Shown here one piece after another: positions 47,528 through 58,436 of a stretch of DNA of 64,000 bases (position 1 is its first letter; each line of letters begins with the position of its first letter). The translations under genes were made by a program, and so were the position numbers. The notes under the pieces were generated by a model, which saw nothing but the letters and a program-made list of their open reading frames with translations, ran no database searches and was not told where the DNA came from. This DNA comes from Leptospira bandrabouensis (lineage in GTDB: Bacteria > Spirochaetota > Leptospiria > Leptospirales > Leptospiraceae), in contig NZ_RQHT01000015.1 of the NCBI RefSeq assembly GCF_004770905.1, positions 1 through 64,000 of the forward strand. The letters run 5' to 3'.

Positions 47528-47905
47528 CTACTTAGTAGCCTTTTTCTTATTGGCTACAGTTTTCTTGACTCCCTTACGGGTTCTTGCGTTGGTTCTTGTT
47601 CTTTGTCCGTTGACCGGAAGTCCACGTCTATGACGGAAACCTCTGTAGCAACCTACGTCCATCAATCGTTTGATGTTTAGGTTGACTTCAGAACGAAGAT
47701 CCCCTTCTACCTGGTATGATTCTTCGATAACTCTTCGGATCGCGGCTTCTTGTTCGTCCGAAAGGTCCTTCACCCGGATAGATTCGTCAATTCCTGCTTT
47801 TTTCAGGATGTTTTGAGAGGAAGTCTTGCCAATACCAAATACGTATGTAAGACCGATCACTATTCTTTTGTTTGATGGTAAATCAACACCCGCGATACGT
47901 GCCAT
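47528..47905 (-). CDS. rpsM: Ribosomal protein S13
   Basis: A 125-residue small-subunit head protein contacting tRNA and L5. [20 protein letters not shown] at the N-terminus and [20 protein letters not shown] near the end are diagnostic, with a basic tail. It follows rpmJ by six bases in the alpha operon. Confidence 0.97.
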   Translation of the reverse strand: MARIAGVDLPSNKRIVIGLTYVFGIGKTSSQNILKKAGIDESIRVKDLSDEQEAAIRRVIEESYQVEGDLRSEVNLNIKRLMDVGCYRGFRHRRGLPVNGQRTRTNARTRKGVKKTVANKKKATK

Positions 47906-47911
47906 ATCTTT

Positions 47912-48025
47912 CTATCTTTGCCTTTGTTTGTGTTTTGGGTTCGTGCAAATCACTCGGATTACACCTTTTCTGCGAATGACTTTGCATTCTGGACAGATTT
48001 TTTTTACTGATGCTCTAACTTTCAT
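47912..48025 (-). CDS. rpmJ: Ribosomal protein L36
   Basis: A 37-residue protein, too short for most gene finders. It begins [14 protein letters not shown] and has the zinc-binding set C11-x2-C14, C27 and His32 ([11 protein letters not shown]), so it is the zinc-containing form. It lies between infA and rpsM, its usual place. Confidence 0.95.
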   Translation of the reverse strand: MKVRASVKKICPECKVIRRKGVIRVICTNPKHKQRQR

Positions 48026-48034
48026 TATAGTTTC

Positions 48035-48253
48035 CTATTTCTTTCTGTAGGTAATACGGCCCTTGGTTAAGTCATAAGGAGAAAGTTCCACTGTGACTTT
48101 ATCTCCAGGTAAAATACGAATGTAATGCATACGCATCTTTCCTGAAATATGTGCTAAAACCTTATGTCCATTTTCTAGTTCCACACGGAACATAGCGTTC
48201 GGCAACGGTTCAAGAACGGTTCCGTCAATCGTGATTGCTTCTTCCTTAGCCAG
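48035..48253 (-). CDS. infA: Translation initiation factor IF-1, apparent CTG start
   Basis: A 72-residue OB-fold protein that binds the A site of the small subunit. The residues [20 protein letters not shown] and [18 protein letters not shown], with [20 protein letters not shown], cover the full family length and end RITYRKK. The codon before the first alanine is CTG, with TAGGAG about 7 nt upstream. An in-frame TAG lies two codons before it, and the first in-frame ATG is at residue 21. The CTG is therefore the only plausible start. The gene starts 13 bases after adk and precedes rpmJ. Confidence 0.92.
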   Translation of the reverse strand: MAKEEAITIDGTVLEPLPNAMFRVELENGHKVLAHISGKMRMHYIRILPGDKVTVELSPYDLTKGRITYRKK

Positions 48254-48266
48254 GGTCTATCTCCTA

Positions 48267-48827
48267 CTAGATCGATTTTAAAATAGTGTTAGTGATTTCT
48301 TCCATACTTCCCAAACCATTAATTTGCCGAAGGATCCCAGAGCCTTTATAAAAGTCTATCAGGGGCAACGTCTTGGTGTTGTAAGTATGCAGACGGTTTT
48401 TGATGGTCTCTTCGTTGTCATCCGAGCGTCCTTCTTTGATCGCTCTACCTAGCAACCGTTTGACGAGTTCTTCGTCAGGAACGTCTAGGTTGACAACGGA
48501 GTCGAGCTCCATACGAAGCTCTTTGAGGATTTCCGACAGAGCCTTTGCTTGCTCCACCGTCCTAGGAAATCCATCCAGAATGAATCCATTCGCACAATCA
48601 GATTCGACCAATCGGTCGCGAATTATGCCTATAACGACAGCATCTGGAACAAGGTCTCCAGCGTCCATATATTTTTTTGCTTCTACACCCATAGGGGTAC
48701 CGTTTTTTACGGCAGCACGGAGAATATCTCCAGTTGAGATCTGAGGAATTTTGTATTTCTCTTTGATGATGTCAGCTTGGGTCCCTTTTCCAGCACCTGG
48801 GGGCCCCATAAAAATGAGTCTCTTCAT
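48267..48827 (-). CDS. adk: Adenylate kinase, short form
   Basis: A 186-residue enzyme interconverting ATP, ADP and AMP. The P-loop [10 protein letters not shown] is at residues 7-16, and [11 protein letters not shown] is the AMP-site motif near 85. At 186 residues it lacks the long LID insert of the usual bacterial form (about 214), and the LID position is only a short segment ([20 protein letters not shown]). It lies between secY and infA, as in many bacteria. Confidence 0.96.
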   Translation of the reverse strand: MKRLIFMGPPGAGKGTQADIIKEKYKIPQISTGDILRAAVKNGTPMGVEAKKYMDAGDLVPDAVVIGIIRDRLVESDCANGFILDGFPRTVEQAKALSEILKELRMELDSVVNLDVPDEELVKRLLGRAIKEGRSDDNEETIKNRLHTYNTKTLPLIDFYKGSGILRQINGLGSMEEITNTILKSI

Positions 48828-48830
48828 TTG

Positions 48831-50210
48831 TTACACTCTTCCCTTGATTTTCGTCTTTTTCATGAACCCTTCGTAATTTCTCATAAGAAGTTGGGCTTCG
48901 ATTTGTTTTAAGGTTTCGAGTGCCACACCCACCATGATGAGTAACGAAGTTCCGCCAAAAGTATACACCAAAGTTCCCCCACCGGTGTTAGAACCGAGGT
49001 TTAAAAACTTGATGATAAGATACGGAGCCAGAGCAAGACCAGCAAGGAAAAGAGCACCTGGTAAGGTGATTCGATTCAAAATTTTTTCAATCATTTCTTT
49101 GGTTTGGCTACCAGGACGAACCCCTGGAATAAACCCACCGTATTTTTTTAGGTTATCAGCAAGTTCCTGTGGGTTGAACTGAATGGCCGTATAAAAATAG
49201 GCAAAGAAAATGATGAGAGATGTATAAATCACATAATAAAAAAGGGCATGGTACCAAATTTGTGAAAATGGATTAAAATAGTCCATAATCACTGCCCAAC
49301 CTGCCCACTGACCACCCTTAGAGGACAACCACTGAACAATTGTTTGTGGGAAAAGGATGAGCGAGGATGCAAAAATAATTGGCATTACGTTGGCACTGTT
49401 CACTTTGAAAGGAATGGATTGGCTACGAGCCTGAACCATCTTTCTTCCCACCATTTGTTTTCCGTAATTTAACGGAACCCGGCGAACCCCTTGGGTCAAA
49501 ATCACCGTTAAGGCAATCAGCACTATAAAAATAATAATAAGAATCAGGATACTGAGAGCATCCGATGTATCGGAGGTAAACATAGCAATGAGTGCTTCTG
49601 GCATACGACCAATAATACCTGCAAAGATGATAAGGGAGATTCCGTTACCAATACCACGTTCTGTGATCTGTTCTCCGAGCCAAATAAGAAGAACTGTTCC
49701 CGTAGTGATGGAGAGCATCGCAATCGGTAAAAAGTACCCTTCGACTGAAGGATTGATCAGTCCTGGGTATTTCGCCTGCGCAGTACCCGATCCAGTAGAC
49801 CAAGAATTAGCCAGTTGGATCACTGCAAGAGACTGGATCGCACAAAGGATGAGAGTTCCGTACTTAGTGTACTGTTGGATCTTTTTTCTACCTTCTTCCC
49901 CTTCTTTTTGCATCTTTTGCAAACTAGGAATGAGAACCATTACAAGTTGCATAATGATCGAAGAAGAGATATAAGGCATGATCCCTAGTGCAAAAATAGA
50001 AAATTTTAAAAGAGCACCACCTGCAAACAAATCCACCATTCCGAGGAAACCTTCACTCGGATCGGCAGTAATGCCCGTCACAATCAAACTATTGATACCA
50101 GGAATGGTCACATGCGTTCCCATTCTAAAAAGTAACAACATACCGATCGTAAATAGGATTTTAGATCTTAATTCCGGGATTCGAAAGATGTTAGCGATGG
50201 TTTGAAACAT
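48831..50210 (-). CDS. secY: Protein translocase subunit SecY
   Basis: A 459-residue inner-membrane channel with ten transmembrane helices, part of the Sec translocon. [10 protein letters not shown] near the start, [14 protein letters not shown] near 76 and [20 protein letters not shown] near 180 are diagnostic. It follows rplO by seven bases and precedes adk, in the spc operon. Confidence 0.97.
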   Translation of the reverse strand: MFQTIANIFRIPELRSKILFTIGMLLLFRMGTHVTIPGINSLIVTGITADPSEGFLGMVDLFAGGALLKFSIFALGIMPYISSSIIMQLVMVLIPSLQKMQKEGEEGRKKIQQYTKYGTLILCAIQSLAVIQLANSWSTGSGTAQAKYPGLINPSVEGYFLPIAMLSITTGTVLLIWLGEQITERGIGNGISLIIFAGIIGRMPEALIAMFTSDTSDALSILILIIIFIVLIALTVILTQGVRRVPLNYGKQMVGRKMVQARSQSIPFKVNSANVMPIIFASSLILFPQTIVQWLSSKGGQWAGWAVIMDYFNPFSQIWYHALFYYVIYTSLIIFFAYFYTAIQFNPQELADNLKKYGGFIPGVRPGSQTKEMIEKILNRITLPGALFLAGLALAPYLIIKFLNLGSNTGGGTLVYTFGGTSLLIMVGVALETLKQIEAQLLMRNYEGFMKKTKIKGRV

Positions 50211-50217
50211 AGGTTAT

Positions 50218-50751
50218 CTAGTTTTTTTTCTCTTCTTTTTTCTTTTCTCTAATGATGACTTTTCCACCCGCTTTTTCAATTTTCTCTTTTGCAGAGGCAG
50301 AAAAAGCATCTACCGTAATGGTGATGGCAGCAGTCACTTCTCCAGTTCCGAGGAGTTTGATTGGTCCTACTTCTGACTTAATCAAAGATTTTGCTTTGAG
50401 AATGGCAGGAGTTACTTCCCCAAAAAGACCAGCTTTCGAAAGAGAAATCAAATTCACTGGTTGGAATTCCACAGAGAAAATATTGGTAAAACCACGTTTT
50501 GGCAAACGTCTGTGAAGTGGGAGCTGTCCCCCTTCGAATCCACGTCTCATCGAAGCTGCACGAGCTCTTTGTCCTTTGGAACCCCGAGTGGAAGTTTTTC
50601 CCATTCCGGATCCTGGACCTTGACCCACTCGTTTCGGCGAGGTTTTTGCACCTTCTGGAACGGGAACCAAGTTTTTGTTGCCGAGGGATGTAGATTTTTT
50701 AGGACGTTTTGCCCCGAATCCACGACCTTGTTCGATTCTATCTTGTGCCAT
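50218..50751 (-). CDS. rplO: Ribosomal protein L15
   Basis: A 177-residue protein of the large subunit. The glycine-rich core KRVGQGPGSGMGKTSTRGSK and RRGFEGGQLPLHRRLPKRG are diagnostic. It is longer than the common 145 residues because of an N-terminal extension of about 20 residues and a lysine-rich end (KKKEEKKN). It lies between rpmD and secY. Confidence 0.96.
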   Translation of the reverse strand: MAQDRIEQGRGFGAKRPKKSTSLGNKNLVPVPEGAKTSPKRVGQGPGSGMGKTSTRGSKGQRARAASMRRGFEGGQLPLHRRLPKRGFTNIFSVEFQPVNLISLSKAGLFGEVTPAILKAKSLIKSEVGPIKLLGTGEVTAAITITVDAFSASAKEKIEKAGGKVIIREKKKEEKKN

Positions 50752-50755
50752 ACAA

Positions 50756-50935
50756 TTATACCTTTTCCACTTTCAACAAGTAACCAACTTGTCGTAACAT
50801 CCCTTTTAGTTGGGGAGTCATTTTGTGTTTCTTGGATTGACCTTTCTTTTTAAGGCCGAGAGCAATCAGAGTTTTTTTATGTACCGGTATGATACCAATA
50901 GAACTTCTTTCTTGCGTTACGATCACTTCTTCCAT
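50756..50935 (-). CDS. rpmD: Ribosomal protein L30
   Basis: A 59-residue protein with the L30 pattern [18 protein letters not shown] and [16 protein letters not shown] choose the ATG at 50935 (MEEVIV) because the longer frame to 50989 lies inside rpsE and adds non-L30 residues. It is between rpsE and rplO. Confidence 0.95.
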   Translation of the reverse strand: MEEVIVTQERSSIGIIPVHKKTLIALGLKKKGQSKKHKMTPQLKGMLRQVGYLLKVEKV

Positions 50936-50948
50936 AATCAGTATCCTT

Positions 50949-51455
50949 TTATAGATCTTGCCCAAACAAATGTTTGAGGCTAACACCACGTCGTTTTACC
51001 GCCATTGACGGAGTTTCCAACTGTTGTAATGCATCCATAGTCGCCTTTACAATGTTCATCGGGTTTGAAGAACCCCAGGACTTTGTAAGAACATCTTGAA
51101 TTCCTGCTCTTTCCAAAACGGAACGAACAGAAGCTCCAGCGATGATCCCCGTTCCCGGAGAAGCCGGCTTCAAAATCACTCGAGCGGATTTGAACTGTCC
51201 CACAACATCGTGAGGAACGGTATGACCGATATAGTGAATGGATTTTAAATTCTTTTTTGCCGATTCAATGGACTTTCGGATGGCATCTGGAACTTCATTT
51301 GCTTTTCCAAAACCAATTCCTACTTTTCCTTTAGAGTCACCGACTACAGAAAGAGCGTTGAAGGAGAAACGACGTCCCCCCTTCACTACTTTGGCAACTC
51401 GGTCGATTTTAACGACCTTCTCAGTAAATTCTTTTGTTTCTTCTTCTAACATCAT
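50949..51455 (-). CDS. rpsE: Ribosomal protein S5
   Basis: A 168-residue small-subunit protein linked to accuracy of translation. [19 protein letters not shown] and [20 protein letters not shown] are diagnostic, and [19 protein letters not shown] follows. The N-terminal [14 protein letters not shown] is slightly variable; either Met could start. It lies between rplR and rpmD. Confidence 0.97.
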   Translation of the reverse strand: MMLEEETKEFTEKVVKIDRVAKVVKGGRRFSFNALSVVGDSKGKVGIGFGKANEVPDAIRKSIESAKKNLKSIHYIGHTVPHDVVGQFKSARVILKPASPGTGIIAGASVRSVLERAGIQDVLTKSWGSSNPMNIVKATMDALQQLETPSMAVKRRGVSLKHLFGQDL

Positions 51456-51824
51456 TTAGAACTCCAATCCACCTTCGCGGGCAGAATCAGCAAAAGCAGC
51501 AATCTTTCCATGGTAAACCATTCCAGATCTGTCGAGAACCACTTGGGAAACTCCTGCTTTTTTCGCTTTTTCAGCGACTACTTTACCGAGTTCGGTTGCA
51601 GCCGATTTACTCTTTTTAGAATTTTCATGTTTCGGAAAATCTTTCTCTAAAGTGGTTGCATAAACAAGTGTTACACCCTTCGCGTCATCAATGATTTGTG
51701 CGGTGAGGTAACGGTTTGTTTTATTAAAAACCAACCGAGGTCTTTCCGAGGTTGAACGGAGTTTGTATCTAACTCGTTCCGCTCTTCTCAATCTTTTGAT
51801 ATTTTTAGCTGTCTTATTGATCAT
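51456..51824 (-). CDS. rplR: Ribosomal protein L18
   Basis: A 122-residue 5S rRNA-binding protein. [20 protein letters not shown] and [20 protein letters not shown] with REGGLEF at the end are diagnostic. It lies directly after rplF in the spc operon. Confidence 0.97.
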   Translation of the reverse strand: MINKTAKNIKRLRRAERVRYKLRSTSERPRLVFNKTNRYLTAQIIDDAKGVTLVYATTLEKDFPKHENSKKSKSAATELGKVVAEKAKKAGVSQVVLDRSGMVYHGKIAAFADSAREGGLEF

Positions 51825-51830
51825 GACGTT

Positions 51831-52370
51831 CTACTTCTTACCGGTTTTTCCGGCCTTTCTACGGATGTATTCGTTCGCATATTTGATCCCTTTTCCTTTG
51901 TAAGGTTCAGGAGGTCTTTTTGAACGAATGTCAGCCGCAACTTGTCCAACCAGTTGTCGGTCAATTCCCGATACTTTGATTTTAAGCTGATCTGCCACAT
52001 CGATTTTGATACCGTTAGGCTCAGGAAAAACCACTTCGTGAGAATATCCAAGAGCCATTACAAGGTCTTTACCGCGTTTTTGTGCACGATAACCAACCCC
52101 AGTAATCTCAAGGTTTTTCTCCCAACCAGTGGTGACACCTTTGACACAGTTCATCGCAAGGGAACGAACGAGGCCGTGGAGAGCGACAGTCTTTTGGTCT
52201 TCACTTTTACGAGTGAAAACTAGTTCGCCGTTTTCCACATTGGCACTGACACCTTCGTATAGAGGAGTTTTCAATTCCCCTAAAGGCCCTTTGATGGTAA
52301 GGGCTTCCGCTTCCGTTTTTACTTCTACCTTTGCAGGCAATTTGATAATACTTTTTCCAACTCGAGACAT
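51831..52370 (-). CDS. rplF: Ribosomal protein L6
   Basis: A 179-residue large-subunit protein. [16 protein letters not shown] at the start and [20 protein letters not shown] near the end are diagnostic. It follows rpsH in the spc operon. Confidence 0.97.
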   Translation of the reverse strand: MSRVGKSIIKLPAKVEVKTEAEALTIKGPLGELKTPLYEGVSANVENGELVFTRKSEDQKTVALHGLVRSLAMNCVKGVTTGWEKNLEITGVGYRAQKRGKDLVMALGYSHEVVFPEPNGIKIDVADQLKIKVSGIDRQLVGQVAADIRSKRPPEPYKGKGIKYANEYIRRKAGKTGKK

Positions 52371-52384
52371 GGTGTTATCGTTCT

Positions 52385-52783
52385 CTAGAATACCTTACAG
52401 AGAACTTCCCCTCCTACTCTGAGTTTGCGAGCACGTTTCCCGGTCATCACACCTTTCGAAGTCGAAAGGATGAGAGTTCCGATGTTATTACGGAACGGGC
52501 GGATTTCGCCGGATTGGATATAAACTCGACGACCTGGAGTGGATACTCTCTCGATCATACGAATTACCGGTTTTTTTTCCGTGTCGTATTTTAATTTCAC
52601 TTGGAAGTCATCAAAACTTCCATTTTTTACTGTTTGGACATCATCTACAAAACCTTCTTCTTTAAGAAGATCGAGGATGGACTTCTTGATTTTGCTACCA
52701 GGAATCACACAAAGCTCATGTTTAGCTTGTTGTGCGTTTCTGATTCTTGTTAGCATATCTGCGATTGGATCTGAAAGACTCAT
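52385..52783 (-). CDS. rpsH: Ribosomal protein S8
   Basis: A 132-residue 16S-binding protein. [18 protein letters not shown] at the start and [20 protein letters not shown] near the end are diagnostic. In other bacteria S8 represses the spc operon by binding its messenger; the target is not shown here. Confidence 0.97.
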   Translation of the reverse strand: MSLSDPIADMLTRIRNAQQAKHELCVIPGSKIKKSILDLLKEEGFVDDVQTVKNGSFDDFQVKLKYDTEKKPVIRMIERVSTPGRRVYIQSGEIRPFRNNIGTLILSTSKGVMTGKRARKLRVGGEVLCKVF

Positions 52784-52799
52784 ACTTACCTTAACCTAA

Positions 52800-52985
52800 T
52801 TACCAGGAGGACTTTTTCACACCGGGGATCTGAGCCTTGCTAGCAAGGTCCCGGAAGCAAAGACGACACATATCAAAGCGGCGCAAATAAGCGCGTGATC
52901 GACCACAAAGAGGGCAACGATTGTACTCTCTCACTTTGAATTTTTGCTCTTTGGCGTGGCGTTCCATCATTGATTTTTTCGCCAT
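52800..52985 (-). CDS. rpsZ: Ribosomal protein S14, zinc-binding type
   Basis: A 61-residue S14 of the short type Z, with four zinc ligands in [20 protein letters not shown]. It is the zinc-containing form, like L36 in this window, while many bacteria have the longer zinc-free form. It is between rplE and rpsH. Confidence 0.96.
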   Translation of the reverse strand: MAKKSMMERHAKEQKFKVREYNRCPLCGRSRAYLRRFDMCRLCFRDLASKAQIPGVKKSSW

Positions 52986-52995
52986 GATAAATCTC

Positions 52996-53547
52996 CTACT
53001 TACCTGCCGTTCGGTAAGGCATACCGAAGGCTTGGAATAATTCGAACGCTTCTTTGTCCACTTCCGTGTTCGTTACGAAAGTGATATTGATCCCGTAGAT
53101 AGTATTGATTTTATCAAAATGAATCTCTGGGAAGATGATCTGTTCTTTTACGGACAGGTTGTAATTTCCTCGACCGTCGAAACCTTTCGGATTTACTCCG
53201 CGAAAGTCACGAACCCGTGGAAGAGCCACGTTAATGAATCTGTCAAGGAACTCATACATATGATGACCACGAAGGGTAACTTTGCAACCAAGCACCATCC
53301 CCTCTCTCACTTTGAAACCCGCAATGGATTTCTTAGCGAAAGTTTTCACTGGTCTTTGGCCTGTGATTTGACCAATTTCTGCAAGACATGCTTCCATCGC
53401 TTTTGGGTTCGTGTGAGCTTCACCCATACCAACGTTGATCACGATTTTTTCTAGTTTGGGAACTCGCATCACACTTTGAAAGCCGAGTGACTTTTGGAGT
53501 GTAGGGCGGATTTCCGCTTCGTATTTTGATTTAAGCCTAGGTACCAT
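52996..53547 (-). CDS. rplE: Ribosomal protein L5
   Basis: A 183-residue 5S rRNA-binding protein of the central protuberance. [19 protein letters not shown] and [20 protein letters not shown] are diagnostic, with [20 protein letters not shown] at the end. It is between rplX and rpsZ. Confidence 0.97.
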   Translation of the reverse strand: MVPRLKSKYEAEIRPTLQKSLGFQSVMRVPKLEKIVINVGMGEAHTNPKAMEACLAEIGQITGQRPVKTFAKKSIAGFKVREGMVLGCKVTLRGHHMYEFLDRFINVALPRVRDFRGVNPKGFDGRGNYNLSVKEQIIFPEIHFDKINTIYGINITFVTNTEVDKEAFELFQAFGMPYRTAGK

Positions 53548-53549
53548 AA

Positions 53550-53933
53550 CTATACTTCTTTCCCTTCTGGTCGAGTCACTCGTACGGATTTACCATCCTT
53601 CTTGGCAAAGCCCAATCGTACAGCCTTAATTTTCTTCTTAGGCTTCGCTTTGTTCTCTGCTTTTGCGTCGTGAAACATCACATTGGAAATATGGATTGGG
53701 AATTCGATCTCAATCGCACCACCTTGAGGGTTCTCTTGGGTTGGGCGAACGAATCTTTTTCTTTTGTTCACACCTTCGATATAAACGCGGTCTTTGCGTT
53801 TATCGATTGCTAGAACTTTCCCTTTTTTTCCTTTTTCTTTACCGGAAATCACTAGAACTTCATCGTCCTTTTTGATTTTCGTTTTTTTGAATTTAGTGGG
53901 CTCGGAGCCTCTGTATGCTAACTTAGTCGCCAT
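53550..53933 (-). CDS. rplX: Ribosomal protein L24
   Basis: A 127-residue assembly-initiator protein. The KOW motif [20 protein letters not shown] and [19 protein letters not shown] are diagnostic. It is longer than the common 100-105 residues at the N-terminus (about 18 residues) and in a lysine-rich segment ([16 protein letters not shown]). Confidence 0.96.
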   Translation of the reverse strand: MATKLAYRGSEPTKFKKTKIKKDDEVLVISGKEKGKKGKVLAIDKRKDRVYIEGVNKRKRFVRPTQENPQGGAIEIEFPIHISNVMFHDAKAENKAKPKKKIKAVRLGFAKKDGKSVRVTRPEGKEV

Positions 53934-53934
53934 T

Positions 53935-54327
53935 TTAGAGAACCTCCGGAGCTAGAGATATAATTTTCATGTATTTTTTATCGCGTAGTTCACGGGCAAC
54001 AGGTCCGAAGATCCTGGTTCCTTTTGGATTCCCTTTGTCATCAATGATGGCAACGGCATTGTCATCGAAACGAATGTAAGTTCCATCGGGACGACGAACT
54101 TCTTTTTTCGTTCTCACAACAACTGCTCTTTGAACCGCTTTGTTATGCACTTTTTTACCTTGCCCGTCACGAAGACCGTATGCAGGTTGTGCTTCTTTCA
54201 CAGCGACGATAATCTCGTCACCAAGCGTTGCGTAGCGTTTTTTGGAACCGCCAAGCACTTTAACGCACATGACTTTTTTCACACCCGAGTTATCGGCTAC
54301 TTGTAAAATAGTTTCTTGTTGAATCAT
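53935..54327 (-). CDS. rplN: Ribosomal protein L14
   Basis: A 130-residue protein near the factor-binding region. [20 protein letters not shown] and [20 protein letters not shown] are diagnostic. It is eight residues longer than the usual 122 owing to an insert around [14 protein letters not shown]. Its start overlaps the rpsQ stop by four bases. Confidence 0.97.
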   Translation of the reverse strand: MIQQETILQVADNSGVKKVMCVKVLGGSKKRYATLGDEIIVAVKEAQPAYGLRDGQGKKVHNKAVQRAVVVRTKKEVRRPDGTYIRFDDNAVAIIDDKGNPKGTRIFGPVARELRDKKYMKIISLAPEVL

Positions 54328-54593
54328 ACTAATTTCGCCTTCTCAATTACCTTTACAAGTTTATGGTGTTTCTGCTTAGAAAGTGGTCTTGTTTCCACAG
54401 CGATGACTCGATCACCAACTTGACACTCGTTCTTCTCGTCGTGAATTTTCACGCGGGAAGTTCTGGTCATAATCTTCTTAAACCGTGGGTGCACTTTTCT
54501 TGTGATGATTTCGATTACTACAGTTTTATCCATAGCATCGCTCACTACTACACCTTGAATGGTTAAAGACTTTTTAGAGTTTTTATCTTCCAT
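54324..54593 (-). CDS. rpsQ: Ribosomal protein S17
   Basis: An 89-residue OB-fold protein of the small subunit. [17 protein letters not shown] and [20 protein letters not shown] with [20 protein letters not shown] are diagnostic. It overlaps rplN by four bases. Confidence 0.97.
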   Translation of the reverse strand: MEDKNSKKSLTIQGVVVSDAMDKTVVIEIITRKVHPRFKKIMTRTSRVKIHDEKNECQVGDRVIAVETRPLSKQKHHKLVKVIEKAKLV

Positions 54594-54596
54594 AAC

Positions 54597-54869
54597 CTAC
54601 TTCTTCTTACCTTTGCTTGTTTTAGCGACTTTTGGAGCCGAACCAGCTTTCGGTGCGATTTGTTTGAGTTTACCTTTAGCAGATAATTCCTTCTCGCGAA
54701 GGACAGTTAATGCTTGGGCAATTCTCTTCTTATGATTGCGGATTACTTTTGGGTTCTCAAGAGATCTTGTGACACCAAATTGGAATCTTGCTTTTCTTAC
54801 TTCTTCGGAAGAGGAAAGAATTTCTTTCTTCAAATCTTCTGGAGAAAGTGATTTAAAATCGTCTTTCAT
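54597..54869 (-). CDS. rpmC: Ribosomal protein L29
   Basis: A 90-residue protein at the tunnel exit. [20 protein letters not shown] and [20 protein letters not shown] match L29. It is longer than the common 60-70 residues because of a lysine/alanine-rich tail ([12 protein letters not shown]). It overlaps rplP by four bases. Confidence 0.95.
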   Translation of the reverse strand: MKDDFKSLSPEDLKKEILSSSEEVRKARFQFGVTRSLENPKVIRNHKKRIAQALTVLREKELSAKGKLKQIAPKAGSAPKVAKTSKGKKK

Positions 54870-55279
54870 AGAACGTTCCTCTTAACAAATGAAGTTTCTA
54901 CTGGCAGTTTAAATGCTGCTAGGTGAAGTGCCTTTCTTGCTGTTTCTTCATCAATACCAGCCATCTCAAAAAGAACGCGACCAGGACGGATCTCCGCAAT
55001 CCAAAATTCCGGGTTACCTTTACCTTTACCCATACGAGTTTCAGCAGGTTTTTTAGTGATTGGTAAATGTGGGAAGATCCTGATCCACAATTTCCCACCA
55101 CGTTTTACTTGGCGGTTGATAGTGATCCTTGCAGCTTCAATTTGGCGCGCAGTGATACGACCGGAAGAGATGGCTTTTAAACCATACTCACCGAACGCAA
55201 CGTAAGAACCTCTTTCGTCCTTACCTTTTAAGCGCCCTCTTTGGCGTTTTCTAAATTTTACTCGTTTAGGTGCTAACAT
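54866..55279 (-). CDS. rplP: Ribosomal protein L16
   Basis: A 137-residue protein close to the A site. [16 protein letters not shown] at the start, [20 protein letters not shown] and the ending [13 protein letters not shown] are diagnostic. It is between rpsC and rpmC in the S10 operon. Confidence 0.97.
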   Translation of the reverse strand: MLAPKRVKFRKRQRGRLKGKDERGSYVAFGEYGLKAISSGRITARQIEAARITINRQVKRGGKLWIRIFPHLPITKKPAETRMGKGKGNPEFWIAEIRPGRVLFEMAGIDEETARKALHLAAFKLPVETSFVKRNVL

Positions 55280-55301
55280 GATAGTTTCTCTTTAGTACTT
55301 C

Positions 55302-55982
55302 TTAACTCGTTCTACGTTTTACAGCGTATTTATCTTCATCGGTCTCTTCCTTATTGGTTGGGAAGTAGTCACCAGTATAAGTCCAAACTTTCACACCGAT
55401 TTGACCGAAAGTGGTAAGGGCTTCTTTGAATCCAAAGTCAATTTTGGCACGAAGAGTATGAAGAGGAACTCGTCCTTCCATATACTTCTCTGTTCTTGCC
55501 ATATCTGCTCCGTTCAATCGTCCGGAGATTTGGATTTTCACACCTTCCACTCCACCGCGCATAGCACGACGAAGTTCTGCTTTCATCACTCGTCGGAATG
55601 GCATCCTTTGTTCGATTTGAAGGGCAACCGTTTCGGCAATCGCTTGTGCAATCACTTCTGGTTTTTTCACTTCGATGATGTTCATCCCAATCGGTTTATC
55701 AGCGTATTTTTTAAGCTCTTGTTTTACCGCTTCGATGTTTTGGCCTTTTTGACCAATGACCATACCTGGTTTAGAAGTATGGAGGTTTACGTTGATTTTT
55801 TCAGGGAATCTTTCGATTACGATTTTTACAACGGATGCATTTTTAAATTTCTTCTGAAGGAATCTACGGATCTTGATATCTTCGTGAAGATTTTTGATGT
55901 AATCTTGTTTGGAATACCAAACCGAATCCCAATTACGTGTGATTCCGATTCGTAGTCCGATTGGATTTACTTTCTGACCCAT
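55302..55982 (-). CDS. rpsC: Ribosomal protein S3
   Basis: A 226-residue small-subunit protein at the messenger entry. [19 protein letters not shown] at the start and the KH-domain loop [20 protein letters not shown] near 70 are diagnostic, with [19 protein letters not shown] later. It follows rplV by three bases. Confidence 0.97.
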   Translation of the reverse strand: MGQKVNPIGLRIGITRNWDSVWYSKQDYIKNLHEDIKIRRFLQKKFKNASVVKIVIERFPEKINVNLHTSKPGMVIGQKGQNIEAVKQELKKYADKPIGMNIIEVKKPEVIAQAIAETVALQIEQRMPFRRVMKAELRRAMRGGVEGVKIQISGRLNGADMARTEKYMEGRVPLHTLRAKIDFGFKEALTTFGQIGVKVWTYTGDYFPTNKEETDEDKYAVKRRTS

Positions 55983-55985
55983 AAA

Positions 55986-56336
55986 TTAGTTAACCTTCTT
56001 TTCGATTTCAGATACGACAACAGTGATGTGGCTTAGGCGTTTACGGATCCTAGAAGCACGACCACGTGCTCTTGGGCGGAAACGTTTCATGATAGGGCCG
56101 TCGTCCACATAGATTTTTTTAACATAAAGTGAACTTGGATCCAAACTTTCATTCATTTGTACTGCGTTCGCAACTGCCGAGTTTAACAAGTTGATGATCA
56201 TTGAACTTGCCGCTTTGTTTGTAAAACGTAAGATATCAATCGCTTCTTTGTAATCGTATCCACGAACTTCATCAGCAACCAGGCGAGCTTTTCTGGCAGA
56301 AATTCTGAGGTGTTTTCCTACTGCTTTTGCTTCCAT
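55986..56336 (-). CDS. rplV: Ribosomal protein L22
   Basis: A 116-residue protein lining the exit tunnel. [17 protein letters not shown] at the start and the loop [20 protein letters not shown] are diagnostic. It is between rpsS and rpsC. Confidence 0.97.
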   Translation of the reverse strand: MEAKAVGKHLRISARKARLVADEVRGYDYKEAIDILRFTNKAASSMIINLLNSAVANAVQMNESLDPSSLYVKKIYVDDGPIMKRFRPRARGRASRIRKRLSHITVVVSEIEKKVN

Positions 56337-56344
56337 CTCTCTAC

Positions 56345-56623
56345 CTATTTCTTCGCTACTTTTTTGTCTCCACCATGACCTTTGAAGGTTCTAGTGGGAG
56401 CAAATTCACCGAGTTTGTGACCGATCATGTTTTCATTCACATAAACAGGAACAAACGCTTTGCCATTATGAATCATGACTGTATGACCAATCATATCTGG
56501 ATAAATGGTACTTCTTCTTGACCAAGACTTGAAGGGAGTTTTTTTCCCTTCAGAGTTTAGGCTCGTAATTTTTTTCATGAGGTGGTCGTCAATGAACGGA
56601 CCTTTTTTTAAGCTTCTAGCCAT
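56345..56623 (-). CDS. rpsS: Ribosomal protein S19
   Basis: A 92-residue small-subunit head protein. [18 protein letters not shown] at the start, [17 protein letters not shown] in the middle and [17 protein letters not shown] near the end are diagnostic. It is between rplB and rplV. Confidence 0.97.
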   Translation of the reverse strand: MARSLKKGPFIDDHLMKKITSLNSEGKKTPFKSWSRRSTIYPDMIGHTVMIHNGKAFVPVYVNENMIGHKLGEFAPTRTFKGHGGDKKVAKK

Positions 56624-56636
56624 GATTATCTAGATC

Positions 56637-57473
56637 CTACCTATTCCTGTTTTTCTTACGTCTTTGGACAATAAAACGGTCAGACGGTCTAGTCTTACGT
56701 GTTTTAAATCCTTTCGTAGGTTTACCCCAAGGAGTCACAGGGTGACGACCTCCGGAAGTTCTACCTTCACCACCACCGAGTGGGTGGTCCACAGGGTTCA
56801 TAACGACCCCTCTTACTTTCGGTCTTTTTCCTAACCAACGGTTACGTCCCGCTTTTCCAATGATGACCAAGTTATGGTCTTTGTTGGAAAGTTCTCCGAT
56901 CGTTGCTAAACACTCTTTACGCACTTTTCGGATTTCCGAAGAAGGGAGTTTGAGAGACACATAGTCACCGTCTTTAGCGGAGATCACAGCAAAAGAACCT
57001 GCTGTGCGTGCGATTTGACCGCCTTTTCCGATATGTAGTTCAATGTTGTGAACGTTAGTTCCAGCAGGGATTTTATCTAAAGGAAGTGTATTTCCTAGTT
57101 TGATCTCTGCATTGGCACCAGATTCAATTTTGTCCCCAACTTTCAGACCGTTAGGAGCTAAAATGTATCGGTATTCCCCATCTGCATAACAGATAAGTGC
57201 AATGAATGCCGAACGGTTTGGATCGTATTCAATTGTTTTTACAGTTGCAGGGATTCCAAATTTATTACGTTTGAAATCGATGATACGGAACTTTCTTTTG
57301 TTACGTCCACCTTTGCGTCTAACAGCAATACGTCCCTTATTATCACGACCTGCCTTGTAAGAGAAATTGGCAGTGAGAGGTTTATAAGGAACCACTTCTG
57401 TGATTTCTTTGAAATCTAAAACGGAATAATACCGGCTAGACTGTGTTGTGGGTTTAAGTTTTCTAATTCCCAT
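56637..57473 (-). CDS. rplB: Ribosomal protein L2
   Basis: A 278-residue core protein of the large subunit near the peptidyl transferase centre. [20 protein letters not shown] and the conserved [20 protein letters not shown] near 222 hold the essential His. Length matches the family. It is between rplW and rpsS. Confidence 0.98.
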   Translation of the reverse strand: MGIRKLKPTTQSSRYYSVLDFKEITEVVPYKPLTANFSYKAGRDNKGRIAVRRKGGRNKRKFRIIDFKRNKFGIPATVKTIEYDPNRSAFIALICYADGEYRYILAPNGLKVGDKIESGANAEIKLGNTLPLDKIPAGTNVHNIELHIGKGGQIARTAGSFAVISAKDGDYVSLKLPSSEIRKVRKECLATIGELSNKDHNLVIIGKAGRNRWLGKRPKVRGVVMNPVDHPLGGGEGRTSGGRHPVTPWGKPTKGFKTRKTRPSDRFIVQRRKKNRNR

Positions 57474-57475
57474 AA

Positions 57476-57781
57476 TTAAACCTTAGCAAAATCCAAATTT
57501 GCTCCGTCAGCAAAGGTCACTACGGCTTTTTTGTAGTGAGGTCTTGGGGACGGCATGTTTCTAAAACGTTTCATTTTCCCACGGTAAACGGCTACGTTTA
57601 CATTTGTTGGAACTACGTTATACATTTGTTTCAGAGCCTGTTTGATCAAAGTTTTGTTCGCATCCGGGTGGACTTTGAACGTATACTTGACAGTTCTTTT
57701 TCCCATACGTTCTCCAATTGTTTGAAGGTCTTGCGACTTTTCTGTAACAACCGGTGATAAGATTACATTCTCTAGGTTCAC
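57476..57781 (-). CDS. rplW: Ribosomal protein L23
   Basis: A 101-residue protein at the tunnel exit where trigger factor and SRP dock. [15 protein letters not shown] at the start and [20 protein letters not shown] are diagnostic. It is between rplD and rplB. Confidence 0.96.
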   Translation of the reverse strand: MNLENVILSPVVTEKSQDLQTIGERMGKRTVKYTFKVHPDANKTLIKQALKQMYNVVPTNVNVAVYRGKMKRFRNMPSPRPHYKKAVVTFADGANLDFAKV

Positions 57782-57785
57782 TGTC

Positions 57786-58421
57786 TTATCCTTTCTTAGA
57801 ATACTGAGCCTGAAGCTCTTTTAAAGCGCTTTCAGAGATTACTAAATTGTTATTATAGAGGATGTCTCGGCAAACGACTCGTTTGCTGTTCACATATTTG
57901 AGGTTCTCTATATTGCGAGTGGATTTTTTGAGGAATTGGTTTTCACCAGATACCACAAAACCCACGTTACCCTTCTCTGCAATTTCCATGTTCTTCAAAA
58001 TGTTGTAGATGGACTTTGTAGAGTAAGAAGAAGGTTCTACGTCTTCTATGATCGCGATTCTGTTTTCTTCTGCCTTTTTGTTAAGGATGGAGAGAACAGC
58101 CTTTTTCTTAACGCTGCGTGACAAGTTAGAGGAATAATCTCTTGGTTTTGGTCCATGAATGATACCACCACCAACGAAATGTGGAGCTCTGATGGATCCT
58201 TGTCTTGCACGACCAGTTCCTTTTTGAGCCCAAGGTTTGATTCCCCCACCGCGAACTTCGGAACGATCCTTAGTAGAATGTGTTCCTTGTCTATTGTTCG
58301 CATTTTCAGCTTTAACCGCATCATAGATGGCTCCAAGCGAAATGCCGGTAGCAAATAATTCTGCCGGAAGTTCAACTTCGCTTACGAATACGCCTTCTTT
58401 ATTGTATTTACGCGCTTTCAT
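57786..58421 (-). CDS. rplD: Ribosomal protein L4
   Basis: A 211-residue protein with an extended loop in the exit tunnel ([20 protein letters not shown] near 57) followed by [20 protein letters not shown]. In other bacteria it represses the S10 operon. It is between rplC and rplW. Confidence 0.97.
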   Translation of the reverse strand: MKARKYNKEGVFVSEVELPAELFATGISLGAIYDAVKAENANNRQGTHSTKDRSEVRGGGIKPWAQKGTGRARQGSIRAPHFVGGGIIHGPKPRDYSSNLSRSVKKKAVLSILNKKAEENRIAIIEDVEPSSYSTKSIYNILKNMEIAEKGNVGFVVSGENQFLKKSTRNIENLKYVNSKRVVCRDILYNNNLVISESALKELQAQYSKKG

Positions 58422-58436
58422 GTTCTACCTATCTAT

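Noticed and set aside
55401..55955. 184-residue plus-strand frame opposite rpsC
   Set aside because: It is antisense to a conserved ribosomal gene and has no family resemblance or ribosome site.
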